From the NCBI GenBank assembly GCA_021151825.1, contig JAGKWQ010000003.1:310001-374000 (forward strand): 64,000 nucleotides of DNA. Reading direction: 5' to 3'. The DNA comes from Cellvibrionaceae bacterium (GTDB lineage: Bacteria > Pseudomonadota > Gammaproteobacteria > Pseudomonadales > Cellvibrionaceae). Numbering within the stretch: position 1 is the first letter of the stretch; each line of letters starts with the position of its first letter. Shown here in pieces: positions 24,717 through 33,169 of this stretch. The notes beneath the pieces are model-generated. The model did not search any database. It was not told the DNA's origin and worked only from the letters and a program-made list of their open reading frames with translations. The position numbers and the translations under genes were made by a program.

Positions 24717-25757
24717 TCATTGCAAAGAAATCAAACGCCCTTGCTTGGCACTTTCTTCAGCAATCAATAACAGTTCTACACCCAGCAATGATTGCTGCGG
24801 TAAAAATGTAAGAGGCTTACTGCCTGTTATCGCATCCGCAACATTTTGATAATAATGTTCGTAGCATCCGCGTTGTCCGGGAATGAGGCGGCGAGTGGAT
24901 TCGCCATTATTGTGTGTGTGAAGCACCCCGTAATTATCTTCACCCGGTTGCGCCCAACCGGACATTCCCGGAATGATGCCACGCATCATTTGGCTTTCCT
25001 GCACATCCTGGCCGAATTTCAGGAATGAACCTTTATCGCCGTGAATGGCAACAGTCGCACCTTTTTCACTAACGTAGGTACTGGAGCGCAAGATTATGCG
25101 CAGATCTTCATAGTGAAAAATCGAATTGAAATAATCGGTTGAACCTTCTGCACGACGCAAGCTACGCATATCGGCATATACTGCTTTTGGTTTTCCGAAT
25201 AAACACAACATGGAATCCACCATATGGATTCCCAAATCAAACCAGGTACCGGAACCCGGTAAGTTATCTTCCTTCCATTTTTTGTGCGTGACGTTAGTGC
25301 GATAGCGATCATAATGCCATTCCACTTCAACAATACGCCCCAACTCACCTGACTGGATAATGTGTTGTGCATCCAGATGATCACTTTCCAAACGTTTATT
25401 TTGAAAAACCGAAAGGATCAGATTTTTTTGTTGCGCTAATGCAATCAACTCATTGCCTTCAGCCAAACTTAATGTGAACGGTTTTTCTACCACCACATGT
25501 TTACCAGCAAGCAGCGCCGCTTTGGTCATTGGATAATGATGCTCATTAGGTGTATTCACTACTACCAAATGAATATCCGGGTGGGCAATTAATTCGTCAA
25601 AACTTTTTACGATATTTACCTGCGGATAATCTACCAGCGCCGTTGGTTCATTGCGCTGCAAAATACTGTGGAGTTTCAGGCGGGAATCAGCGGTGATCAA
25701 CGGCGCGTGAAATACTTTACCGGACATACCGTAGGAACAAAGGGCAACATTTAACAT
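24717..25757 (-). CDS. Gfo/Idh/MocA-family NAD(P)-dependent oxidoreductase
   Basis: A 346-residue enzyme with an N-terminal Rossmann fold (about 1-120) and a C-terminal alpha/beta domain. The conserved lysine motif is VVVEKPFTLS, and the catalytic-site helix GIHMVDSMLCLFGKP carries the usual Asp/His. The N-terminal nucleotide loop is variant, CSYGMSGKVFHAP rather than GxGxxG, as in the YdgJ/YvaA-like subgroup. These enzymes oxidise or isomerise sugars, inositols or related alcohols; the substrate is unknown. It ends 27 bp before the membrane protein gene and starts 19 bp after the DUF4442-type gene, so it is probably part of a longer minus-strand operon. Confidence 0.88.
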   Translation of the reverse strand: MLNVALCSYGMSGKVFHAPLITADSRLKLHSILQRNEPTALVDYPQVNIVKSFDELIAHPDIHLVVVNTPNEHHYPMTKAALLAGKHVVVEKPFTLSLAEGNELIALAQQKNLILSVFQNKRLESDHLDAQHIIQSGELGRIVEVEWHYDRYRTNVTHKKWKEDNLPGSGTWFDLGIHMVDSMLCLFGKPKAVYADMRSLRRAEGSTDYFNSIFHYEDLRIILRSSTYVSEKGATVAIHGDKGSFLKFGQDVQESQMMRGIIPGMSGWAQPGEDNYGVLHTHNNGESTRRLIPGQRGCYEHYYQNVADAITGSKPLTFLPQQSLLGVELLLIAEESAKQGRLISLQ

Positions 25758-25776
25758 GGTGGTGGAATTTCTCTCA

Positions 25777-26283
25777 TTAAGTGTTGTTTACGTCATCCGG
25801 ATCAATGCCATTTTCTTCCGGCGTTTCATTGTTGCGTGCACGAGGTTTTAATTTGATGTAGACACGGCGTTTCACACGCGCCACAAGTTGATTGTTGTCG
25901 TCTTTGATCTCCACCAAAAACTCGGGTACATATTTTTCGCCATTGGCGGTTTTAGCGCGAATTTCGTTAAGGATTTCATCGGTAAGTTTGAACTGTGCGT
26001 GCACGTGGGTTTTGCCGGGAGAGATGTAATCTATTTCCGCGTGTTTATCCCACACAAAATAATCGCGCCCCAGATTGTTCATTATCATCAACATATACCA
26101 GGGGTCAGTCATGGACATTAAACTGCCGCCGTACTGGGTGCGAACATAATTCTGGTTGTACCAGCGCAACTTTAACGTTACGCGCGCTTCCTTGTAATCC
26201 GCCGCGAGGTGAGTAACTTTAATACCTGAAAAGAATAGCGGTGGCCACAGGTTTACCATGGTTTTGAATAGACCTGCTTTCAT
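25777..26283 (-). CDS. DUF4442-type hotdog-fold protein, putative thioesterase
   Basis: A 168-residue protein whose first 140 residues fit the DUF4442 hotdog group: LFKTMVNLWPPLFFSGIKV, then LRWYNQNYVRTQYGGSLMSMTDPWYMLMI, where hotdog thioesterases place their substrate pocket and helix. Members are presumed acyl-CoA thioesterases; no catalytic residue can be named with confidence. The C-terminal tail is acidic (PEENGIDPDDVNNT). It lies upstream of the Gfo/Idh/MocA gene and downstream of the ABC transporter cluster, separated from the latter by three short repeats. GAGATATTGAT before the ATG gives a modest SD. Confidence 0.78.
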   Translation of the reverse strand: MKAGLFKTMVNLWPPLFFSGIKVTHLAADYKEARVTLKLRWYNQNYVRTQYGGSLMSMTDPWYMLMIMNNLGRDYFVWDKHAEIDYISPGKTHVHAQFKLTDEILNEIRAKTANGEKYVPEFLVEIKDDNNQLVARVKRRVYIKLKPRARNNETPEENGIDPDDVNNT

Positions 26284-26310
26284 ATCAATATCTCATCAGC
26301 AGAATTTTTC

Positions 26311-26385
26311 ACTACCCGTTTGCACGGAGGATATTCAAACTACCCGCTTGCGCGGGGCTATTTTTTAAAGCACCCGCTTGCGCGG
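26311..26385 (-). repeat. Three near-identical 16-17-bp direct repeats at the 3' end of the ABC gene
   Basis: ACTACCCGTTTGCACGG (26311-26327), ACTACCCGCTTGCGCGG (26339-26355) and GCACCCGCTTGCGCGG (26370-26385) recur at 28-31-bp spacing. Each contains a short CCCGC/GCGGG-type palindrome. The third lies in the coding end of the ATP-binding protein (PRKRVL then stop), so the others look like tandem copies of that gene's 3' end. They could act as serial pause hairpins or as slippage products. Confidence 0.6.
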
Positions 26386-27162
26386 AATTATGACAACACC
26401 ATCATCCCTGCATTCCACATATGCACTGATGCCATACACTTGTTGCAGATTTTCAGTAGTCAGTACTTGAACCGGTTGCCCGTCTGCAATCACTTTGCCG
26501 TGATGGATTAATACCAGGCGAGAACAAAAGCGTGCGGCCAGACTTAAATCGTGCAACGCCGCAAATACTGAACCGCCCTGCTGCGCATGTTCGGCTAATA
26601 ATTCCATCATATGTAATTGATGGTAGGGATCGAGTGCTGCTATAGGTTCATCGGCCAAAATAATTTTCGGTTCACCGGCGAAAACGCGGGCCAATAAACT
26701 ACGCTGCAGTTCACCACCGGAAAGTGTAGTCACAATTCGATGGCGGAAATTGGTTAACTCAGTGATTTGCAATGCACGCTCAATCGCCTGGGCATCGCGC
26801 CCGGATTTACCACTCATGGGCCTGTGCCAGGGCGCGCGGCCCAGCCCTACCAAATGTTCAACTTGTAATGGCCAGGCCGGTGTCTCCTGTTGCGGTAAAT
26901 AAGCAAGCAATTGCGCGCGTTCACGGTCTGGCAATTGTTGTAGTAAAACGTTCGTATGGTTGCCGGTGCTAATACTCACTTGCCCGGCGTCTGCTTTATG
27001 CAAACCAGCGAGAACACGCAGTAGCGAACTTTTTCCGGCGCCATTGGGACCAATCAACCCGACAAATTCACCGGAAGATAATTGCACATCAACATTATCG
27101 ATAATGCGATTACTGTCGCGGACGACGGCAATCGACTGGGCCTTAAGTGTAGTTGTCATCAT
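26365..27162 (-). CDS. ABC transporter ATP-binding protein (BtuD/FecE-type)
   Basis: A 265-residue ATPase of the class that energises vitamin B12, haem and Fe-siderophore uptake. Walker A is GLIGPNGAGKSSLLR, the Q-loop follows near YLPQQE, the signature is TLSGGELQRSLLAR, Walker B is IILADEPIAALD and the H-loop is LHDLSLAARFC. The ATG at 27162 overlaps the permease stop in an ATGA arrangement, so translation is coupled; a GTG at 27168 is an alternative. The gene order (binding protein, permease, ATPase) is that of a complete importer. No TonB-dependent receptor is adjacent, so the ligand is unresolved between cobalamin and iron complexes. Confidence 0.93.
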   Translation of the reverse strand: MMTTTLKAQSIAVVRDSNRIIDNVDVQLSSGEFVGLIGPNGAGKSSLLRVLAGLHKADAGQVSISTGNHTNVLLQQLPDRERAQLLAYLPQQETPAWPLQVEHLVGLGRAPWHRPMSGKSGRDAQAIERALQITELTNFRHRIVTTLSGGELQRSLLARVFAGEPKIILADEPIAALDPYHQLHMMELLAEHAQQGGSVFAALHDLSLAARFCSRLVLIHHGKVIADGQPVQVLTTENLQQVYGISAYVECRDDGVVIIPRKRVL

Positions 27163-28160
27163 GCCCACCGTGAGCGCGTTTTTAAAATCAGTAATAGAAA
27201 AAATGGTGCACCGATTAATGATGTGACCACACCAATTTTTAATTCGCGCGCACTATCAAACTGGCGCACCAGAATATCCGCAAGCACTAATAACAATGCA
27301 CCGCCAAGTGCACTGGCTATCATTAAGCGACCGGGGCGGTAACCCACAAAAGGCCGCAATAAATGTGGAATCACCAAACCGATAAAACCAATCGCGCCGC
27401 TCACTGCAACACACGCACCAACACCAATGGAAATGCCTAATAACAAAATCCAGCGTTCGCGTTGATTATTGAAACCCAAAGAGCGCGCACTGTCTTCACC
27501 CAGGCTGAGCGCATCGAGAAAACGGCTGCGGCTTAACATCATTACCCAACTGATTACCGCAAGCGGCAAAGCGATACTGACGTGATCGAAATGGCGATTC
27601 GCCAACGAACCCAACATCCAGAACACAATTTCCTGCATCGCATACAAACTTGGTGCAAAATTTAAAGCCACTGCGATCAACGCGATCATAATTGAACTCA
27701 TCGCCGTACCCGCGAGAATTAACGCGAGCATACTGCTGTGCAAACCGGCCAGCACGTACACCATAAATAAGGTAAACAACGCACCGGCAATTGCCGCACC
27801 GGGCAACCAATACCAAGCGCTGGCGGCAATGCCAAAATATAACGTACAAATCGCGCCAAAGGCTGCACCACTACTCACTCCCAATACACCGGGATCAGCG
27901 AGCGGATTGCGCAATAAACCTTGCATAGCTGCACCGGACATTCCCAGCGTTGCACCAATAATGATGGCGAGAATCAAGCGTGGCAATCGAATTTGTCCGG
28001 CCACATTCGCAGCGAGGCTTTGCTCACCATTAAAAAAATCTTGCAAACCGGCGATGACTTCAATATCAGCAAGACCGGTATTCAATGCAATCACCGATGC
28101 GACGATAAGCGCAACTGCCAAGGTGCTGGTCAATGCAGTAAATGAAATATTGGTTTTCAC
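27159..28160 (-). CDS. FecCD/BtuC-family ABC transporter permease
   Basis: A 333-residue inner-membrane protein with about ten transmembrane helices. Family signatures are RLPRLILAIIIGATLGMSGA, QGLLRNPLADPGVLGVSSGA and, near the coupling helix, GAIGFIGLVIPHLLRPFVG, all typical of BtuC/FecCD/HmuU permeases. It pairs with the ATPase gene, which it overlaps by 4 bp, and with the binding protein upstream (20-bp gap). The length matches the family (about 320-350). The transported compound cannot be decided from these motifs: both B12 and iron-chelate systems share them. Confidence 0.93.
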   Translation of the reverse strand: MKTNISFTALTSTLAVALIVASVIALNTGLADIEVIAGLQDFFNGEQSLAANVAGQIRLPRLILAIIIGATLGMSGAAMQGLLRNPLADPGVLGVSSGAAFGAICTLYFGIAASAWYWLPGAAIAGALFTLFMVYVLAGLHSSMLALILAGTAMSSIMIALIAVALNFAPSLYAMQEIVFWMLGSLANRHFDHVSIALPLAVISWVMMLSRSRFLDALSLGEDSARSLGFNNQRERWILLLGISIGVGACVAVSGAIGFIGLVIPHLLRPFVGYRPGRLMIASALGGALLLVLADILVRQFDSARELKIGVVTSLIGAPFFLLLILKTRSRWA

Positions 28161-28180
28161 AGTAGTTTCCAGTTTAAAAA

Positions 28181-29044
28181 TTATTTCGCTAATTCGTGCC
28201 TCAAGGTCAACGCAACATCACCAATAACTGATGCAGCGCAACCGGACAATCCCGCAGGTAAAATCACCATTTTAAAATCGGCACTTTTCAATGCAGGATG
28301 TAATAAATATTCGCGCGCGAGTGAAAAAGATTCATCCTGGCTTTCTTCTACAATCAGGATTTGCGGTTTGGCACTGAGCAATAATTCCAGATCGAGTTGA
28401 TTAAAACCAAACATACCGCGCTCAGCGGCCAGGTTGCGTAAACCGGCGAGTTGCATTAATTCATGCTCCAGCGTGCCATCACCAATAACGACGCCATTAG
28501 ATGAGTACCAGAATGCAGTGAGCGGTGTTTTTCCGACATTGGCCGCTTGTAAATCGGCAACTTCAGCATTGATTTTTTCTACCATGTGTTGCGCGTTTTC
28601 CTGCGCCCCCACCATGTTCGCCAATTGCAAAATTTGCTCGTTAATATCGCCCAGCTTGCGTGGCAGTGGCAAACGCTCTACACGCTTGCCCAACTTTTGT
28701 AGTAACTCTATTGCATTGGGTGCATCAAATTCACCGGCAAAAATGACCTCCGGATGTAGCGGCACAATCTCTTCCGCCAAACCATGATTCAATGGCATGC
28801 CTTGAACCTGTTTTGCAATCGGTGACCACACCGGATTTGCCGTAAGGTAACTGAGCGAAACCAAACGTTCGTGCGGCACCAGCTCCCACAATAATTGATC
28901 GATACAAATATTCAGCGAAGCAATTCTTTGTGGTACTGCCTGTGATTTTTTTTGTGGCGTTGCTGTTTGTGCAAAACTTTGTATTGCGTAAACCAAAAAT
29001 AAAAAGCCCATCAAACAACGGATGGGCTTTTTAATCAGCAACAT
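28181..29044 (-). CDS. Periplasmic binding protein of the ABC importer (BtuF/FecB-like)
   Basis: About 287 residues. The signal peptide runs from MLLIKKPIRC through GFLFLVYAIQSFA, cleaved near residue 25. The mature protein has the helical-backbone binding fold: RIASLNICIDQLLWELV at the start, then VPLHPEVIFAGEFD and LELLLSAKPQILIVEES in the two lobes. It delivers its ligand to the adjoining permease and ATPase. ATG 29044 gives a proper signal peptide; ATG 29062, overlapping the mak stop, is possible. Oddly, a perfect intrinsic terminator lies within codons 5-15, in the signal peptide, so transcripts coming from mak should often end there. Confidence 0.87.
   Translation of the reverse strand: MLLIKKPIRCLMGFLFLVYAIQSFAQTATPQKKSQAVPQRIASLNICIDQLLWELVPHERLVSLSYLTANPVWSPIAKQVQGMPLNHGLAEEIVPLHPEVIFAGEFDAPNAIELLQKLGKRVERLPLPRKLGDINEQILQLANMVGAQENAQHMVEKINAEVADLQAANVGKTPLTAFWYSSNGVVIGDGTLEHELMQLAGLRNLAAERGMFGFNQLDLELLLSAKPQILIVEESQDESFSLAREYLLHPALKSADFKMVILPAGLSGCAASVIGDVALTLRHELAK
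29001..29032 (-). terminator. Intrinsic terminator inside signal-peptide codons
   Basis: AAAAAGCCCATC and GATGGGCTTTTT form a perfect 12-bp stem (8-nt loop) followed on the minus strand by ATTTTTGG. It ends mak transcripts but lies inside the next coding sequence, so the importer genes depend on read-through or on an internal promoter. Confidence 0.88.
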
Positions 29045-29054
29045 GGAATGTGCG

Positions 29055-29966
29055 TTACACAATTGGATTTAACCAGGCCGCACCGCGCACACCACTGGAG
29101 TCACCATGCACCGCCGGCACAATCGGCGTATCGCATTCGCGACCAAATACATAATGTGGCAACAGCTTGGGCACTTCAGTGTAAATCGCCGCGATATTGG
29201 ATGCACCGCCACCCAGCACAATCACATCCGGGTCCATCGTATTAATGATGGTTGCCAAACCACGCGCGAGCTGATCGAAATAATGAGCGAGAACTTCTTT
29301 GGCAACGGTATCACCCTGCTCTGCCAACGCCACAATTTCGTGGCCTTTCAGTTTTTCGTCAGCGATTAATTGATAAGAGAGACAAAGGCCCGTACCCGAT
29401 AAAAATGTTTCCTGGCAACCAGCCTTGCCACAATAACAAGGGCGCGCGTTCAAATCTGCGTCGGAGGTCCATGCCAATGGGTTATGCCCCCACTCACCCG
29501 CTACACCATTCGGGCCAATAATCGGAGCACCTTTATAAGCAACGCCAGCACCGCAACCGGTACCGATAATGCCGGCGAATACCAGATCATAACCGCGACC
29601 GGCGCCGTCAGTTGCTTCGGATACAGCAAGGCAATTGGCATCGTTGGTGACTTTTACATCGCGCTGCAAGAATTCCGATAAATCTTTCTGAAAAGGTTTG
29701 CCATTTAACCAGGTGGAGTTCGCATTTTTTACGAAGCCGGTTTTGCGCGATACGGTACCGGGAATACCAATGCCTACTGGCAAATTGGATACACCAGCCG
29801 CCTCTTCAGCCTGGGCTACCAGACCGGCGATATCGCGCAAGGTCGCGCTGTAGTCATCGCGCACAGTAGGAATACGCGTGCGAAATAGCTCCTGGCTTGC
29901 GCCATTGAGCAGGATTACCTCGGTTTTAGTGCCGCCGAGGTCAATGCCGATACGAAAATCTGTCAT
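29055..29966 (-). CDS. mak: Fructokinase, ROK family
   Basis: A 303-residue ATP-dependent sugar kinase. N-terminal phosphate loop IGIDLGGTKTEVI; substrate-site TGFVKNANSTWLNGKPF; catalytic region VTNDANCLAVSEA with the aspartate; ROK zinc site CYCGKAGCQETFLSG plus the preceding GEWGHNP histidine; and DPDVIVLGGGASN. Length and these segments follow E. coli Mak closely, including the C-terminal HGDSSGVRGAAWL, so fructose is the likely substrate, though manno(fructo)kinases are broad. ATG 29966 is chosen because IGIDLGG then begins at residue 6, as in the family. It is upstream of the ABC importer; the intrinsic terminator just after it separates the two. Confidence 0.92.
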   Translation of the reverse strand: MTDFRIGIDLGGTKTEVILLNGASQELFRTRIPTVRDDYSATLRDIAGLVAQAEEAAGVSNLPVGIGIPGTVSRKTGFVKNANSTWLNGKPFQKDLSEFLQRDVKVTNDANCLAVSEATDGAGRGYDLVFAGIIGTGCGAGVAYKGAPIIGPNGVAGEWGHNPLAWTSDADLNARPCYCGKAGCQETFLSGTGLCLSYQLIADEKLKGHEIVALAEQGDTVAKEVLAHYFDQLARGLATIINTMDPDVIVLGGGASNIAAIYTEVPKLLPHYVFGRECDTPIVPAVHGDSSGVRGAAWLNPIV

Positions 29967-30115
29967 AGGAATCAATCTGTTAGCTTTATGATCAATCGGA
30001 TAAAAACGGGCGGGATTATAGGCGCTGGCGACAACCCCAGGCAAATGCCTATGGCGAAACCGCCAGTGCGGGCTACACTGAAGCATAACCTATAGCAGTG
30101 ATTCACAAACCGATT

Positions 30116-30502
30116 ATGACTAGTACAAAAAAAACAGATAGCGCCCAGGAGCGCCGCAAATTTAGCCGTATCCTTTTTGATGCCCATGTCGAATTGGCGC
30201 AAGGCAATAGCCACTGGCGTGCAAGCTTGTTGGATATATCCCTGAAAGGCTTGTTGATCCAACAACAATTACCGGCACAAGTACAAAAAGAATTGCCCAT
30301 TTTGGTAAAAATTCTGTTGTCAGATAACACCTGCATTGCCATGACAGTGAGTGTTTCCCATCAGCATCACAACCAGACTGGTTTAATGTGCACCACCATT
30401 GATATCGACAGCATTAGCCATTTGCGTCGCCTGATCGAATTAAACCTCGGCGACTCTAGCGCTGCCGAGCGCGAACTCAATGAATTAATGAGCGATTATT
30501 AA
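30116..30502 (+). CDS. PilZ-domain protein 1
   Basis: A 128-residue stand-alone PilZ protein, a presumed c-di-GMP receptor. The N-terminal binding motif reads ERRKFSR (RxxxR) and the second motif reads DISLKGLL, in place of the canonical D/NxSxxG, which it satisfies (D-I-S-L-K-G). The rest is a small beta barrel with a C-terminal helix (LRRLIELNL, ERELNELMSDY). An upstream GTG at 30098 is possible, but ATG 30116 gives the better start. It diverges from mak and is the first of a plus-strand trio with a second PilZ gene and a binding-protein-like gene. Confidence 0.87.
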   Translation: MTSTKKTDSAQERRKFSRILFDAHVELAQGNSHWRASLLDISLKGLLIQQQLPAQVQKELPILVKILLSDNTCIAMTVSVSHQHHNQTGLMCTTIDIDSISHLRRLIELNLGDSSAAERELNELMSDY

Positions 30503-30547
30503 TCCGTTCGCAAACGACTACCCCAAGCAGTGGAGCCTATAAATAGA

Positions 30548-30913
30548 ATGACTGAGCTACCGGCCAGCGATTCTCTTGAGAACAAGCGCCGCCATCCGCG
30601 TTTCCCTTTGCGAGCGTTGGCGGAATTACAATACTCCACCAAAAGTTGGGATGCACATGTACTGGATATTTCTGAATCCGGCGCACGTCTGGTGATTTTG
30701 AGTGAACACCTGTTGCAAAAAGGTGATCCTTTACGAATTCACATTCAACTGGACGATTTAAACCTGGTTGCCTCAAGCAAAACCCTGCTTAATTTGCATG
30801 GTCGTTTAATTCATGTGCGCGAACAACATTTGGGTTTTGAATTTCAACCCGATACACCCGCCGACAGGACACTGCTTTACGAATTATTGACGTTGATAGA
30901 AAACGATCATTAG
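30548..30913 (+). CDS. PilZ-domain protein 2
   Basis: A 121-residue PilZ protein with both c-di-GMP motifs: KRRHPRFPLRALAEL (RxxxR) and VLDISESGARL (DxSxxG). It is related to the preceding gene but not closely. It begins 45 nt after that gene's stop; GGAG at 30532 lies 12 nt before ATG 30548, and a GTG at 30530 is an alternative start. The tandem arrangement suggests one transcript. PilZ proteins commonly tune motility, adhesion or polysaccharide export in response to c-di-GMP; the partner is unknown here. Confidence 0.87.
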   Translation: MTELPASDSLENKRRHPRFPLRALAELQYSTKSWDAHVLDISESGARLVILSEHLLQKGDPLRIHIQLDDLNLVASSKTLLNLHGRLIHVREQHLGFEFQPDTPADRTLLYELLTLIENDH

Positions 30914-30935
30914 TTTCACCATTATGTGCAGTGTT

Positions 30936-31760
30936 ATGCGCATCTTTATTATTTTTTTGCTTATCGCTTGTATTCCAATGCAAGCAGCGCAGCAATTGCC
31001 ACTGATTATTCCTGCACCGGGTTCACTGGAGCCCGAGACTACCGGAATTTATTATGAAAAAGCCCTTGTCCTCGCCTTAAGTAAAACAGCAACACGTCCG
31101 GAAACAGCACAAGATCCCGATTACAAAATTTCCTACCACACCCAGGTTGTCGGACGCGAACGTTTTCGCCTGCTGGTAAAACAAGGTGTGGTGGATGTGA
31201 TCTGGAGCAGCAGCAACCAGCGACGCGAAGAAGAATTTATTCCGGTGAAATTTAATCTGTTGCGCGGCATCAATGAATATCGCGAGTTACTCATTCGTGC
31301 AGATGACCAGCATCGTTTTGATCAAATCAAAACCTTGGAGGATTTGCGAAAATTTAAAATTGGCTCGGGCATCCACTGGAGCGATACGCAAGTCTATAAC
31401 TTCAACGGTTTGCCAATGGTTACATCCTATGCCTACGATACGATGTTCCGCATGCTGGCAGCCAAGAGGTTTGATTATATGGCGCGCAGCCTGCAGGAAA
31501 TCGGTTACGAACTAAAACAGTATGGACACCTTGGTTTAACGGTTGAAAAAAATTTATTGATTCACTATCCACAGCCAATTTATTTTTTTCTGAATAAAAA
31601 ACATCAGGCTCTGGCAGCACGAATTGAACAGGGGCTATTGCTAGCACAAGCAGATGGCAGCCTGGATGAATTATTTATGAGTATCCCCAGCTTTAAAGCC
31701 GCGGTAGAAAAAATTCGCCATATAGATCGCCGCGTGATCGAGTTGCGGCGCGAAGATTAA
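30936..31760 (+). CDS. Periplasmic binding-protein-like protein, paralogue A
   Basis: A 274-residue secreted protein: signal peptide MRIFIIFLLIACIPMQA followed by a type II periplasmic-binding-protein-like fold (family SBP_bac_3-like). Visible is VVGRERFRLLVKQGVVDVIWSSSNQRREEE, the place where such proteins read small ligands, and LRKFKIGSGIHWSDTQVYNFNGL, which closely matches GAGIGWADTKVLRHNHL in the gene at 61.2 kb. No transporter genes adjoin either copy, so a sensory or signalling role is more likely than uptake, though this is inference. It follows the second PilZ gene by 22 bp. An ATG at 30924 would add four residues. Confidence 0.8.
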   Translation: MRIFIIFLLIACIPMQAAQQLPLIIPAPGSLEPETTGIYYEKALVLALSKTATRPETAQDPDYKISYHTQVVGRERFRLLVKQGVVDVIWSSSNQRREEEFIPVKFNLLRGINEYRELLIRADDQHRFDQIKTLEDLRKFKIGSGIHWSDTQVYNFNGLPMVTSYAYDTMFRMLAAKRFDYMARSLQEIGYELKQYGHLGLTVEKNLLIHYPQPIYFFLNKKHQALAARIEQGLLLAQADGSLDELFMSIPSFKAAVEKIRHIDRRVIELRRED

Positions 31761-31774
31761 ATCATTGATGCTGG

Positions 31775-33145
31775 CTAAAGTGCATTCAGCGCTTCCTGCA
31801 GGTTTTTTACTGCAACGACATCAATACCCGGATTTTTTTCCCGCGGCGCATTGGCAAAAGGAACTATCGCCCGTTTGAATCCGTGTTTCGCCGCTTCACG
31901 CAAACGTTCTTGCCCACTGGGTACCGGGCGAATTTCACCAGACAACCCGACCTCACCAAAAACGATTAAATCCTGCGGCAAAACACGATCGCGAAAACTG
32001 GAAACAATTGCCAGCAATACCGCAAGATCAGCACTGGTTTCCATTACTTTTACACCGCCAACCACGTTTACAAATACATCCTGGTCGCCCACCATAATAC
32101 CGCCATGGCGATGCAATACAGCTAATAACATCGCCACCCGATTTTGCTCCAATCCCACAGCGACGCGACGTGGGTTGCCGAGATGGCTGTCATCAACCAG
32201 TGCCTGTATTTCAATCAGCAACGGGCGTGTGCCTTCCCACATCACCATCACCACTGAACCGGGTGCAGCATCTTCAGCGCGCTGTAAAAAAATTGCAGAT
32301 GGGTTGTTTACTTCGCGCATGCCTTGCTCAGTCATGGCAAAAACACCCAATTCATTCACGGCACCAAAACGGTTTTTATTTCCCCGTAATGTGCGAAAGC
32401 GGGAGTCATTATCGCCATCCAATAAAATGGAGCAGTCGATCATATGCTCCAGTACTTTGGGCCCGGCAAGCGAACCATCTTTGGTAACGTGCCCCACCAG
32501 AATTAATACCGTGCCGGTTTGTTTGGCAAAGCGCGTGAGATAAGCAGCACTTTCGCGCACCTGCGAAACCGAACCGGGCGCGGAAGAAATATCTTCCATG
32601 TGCATCACTTGAATGGAATCGATCACCATCACTTTCGGTGCGACTTGTTGTGCAGTCGCACAGATAGCTTCCACACTGGTTTCACTAAGCATTTGTAATT
32701 GATCGGTAGGCAAGCCCAAACGCTGGGCGCGCATCGCCACTTGCTGTAACGATTCCTCACCGGTGATGTATAACGCAGGCATGGTACGCGCAAGGTTACA
32801 CAGGGTTTGCAGCAACAATGTAGATTTTCCAGCGCCGGGATTTCCACCAATCAACACAACCGAGCCGGGAACAAAACCGCCACCTAATACACGATCAAAT
32901 TCTCCGGTGCCGCTGCTAAAGCGCGGCACATCATTTAGCGCAATTTCGGCGAGCGTTTGAATTTTATTGCCGCTGGCACCACCAGCATAACCTTCAAATT
33001 TTGCTGAACGATTGGACGGCGTTGGCCCCAAACGCACCTCAGTAATAGAGTTCCACACCCCACACTCGGCACATTGGCCTTGCCATTTTTTGTAATCAGC
33101 ACCGCACTCATTGCACACAAATGCAGTTTTATTTTTAGTGCTCAC
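31775..33145 (-). CDS. radA: DNA repair protein RadA
   Basis: A 456-residue ATPase that promotes branch migration in recombinational repair. N-terminal zinc finger FVCNECGADYKKWQGQC-AECG; Walker A GGNPGAGKSTLLLQ; RadA-specific LRGNKNRFGAVNELGVF; and a Lon-protease-like C-terminal domain (GGVKVMETSADLAVLLAI through GEVGLSGEIRPV). Length is exactly typical. It converges on the binding-protein-like gene at 30.9 kb with a 14-bp gap, and is followed upstream by a membrane protein gene on the same strand, 24 bp away. No regulatory sites are recognisable. Confidence 0.97.
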   Translation of the reverse strand: MSTKNKTAFVCNECGADYKKWQGQCAECGVWNSITEVRLGPTPSNRSAKFEGYAGGASGNKIQTLAEIALNDVPRFSSGTGEFDRVLGGGFVPGSVVLIGGNPGAGKSTLLLQTLCNLARTMPALYITGEESLQQVAMRAQRLGLPTDQLQMLSETSVEAICATAQQVAPKVMVIDSIQVMHMEDISSAPGSVSQVRESAAYLTRFAKQTGTVLILVGHVTKDGSLAGPKVLEHMIDCSILLDGDNDSRFRTLRGNKNRFGAVNELGVFAMTEQGMREVNNPSAIFLQRAEDAAPGSVVMVMWEGTRPLLIEIQALVDDSHLGNPRRVAVGLEQNRVAMLLAVLHRHGGIMVGDQDVFVNVVGGVKVMETSADLAVLLAIVSSFRDRVLPQDLIVFGEVGLSGEIRPVPSGQERLREAAKHGFKRAIVPFANAPREKNPGIDVVAVKNLQEALNAL

Positions 33146-33169
33146 AGAAAATTCCCGTTGCCGTCCTGA

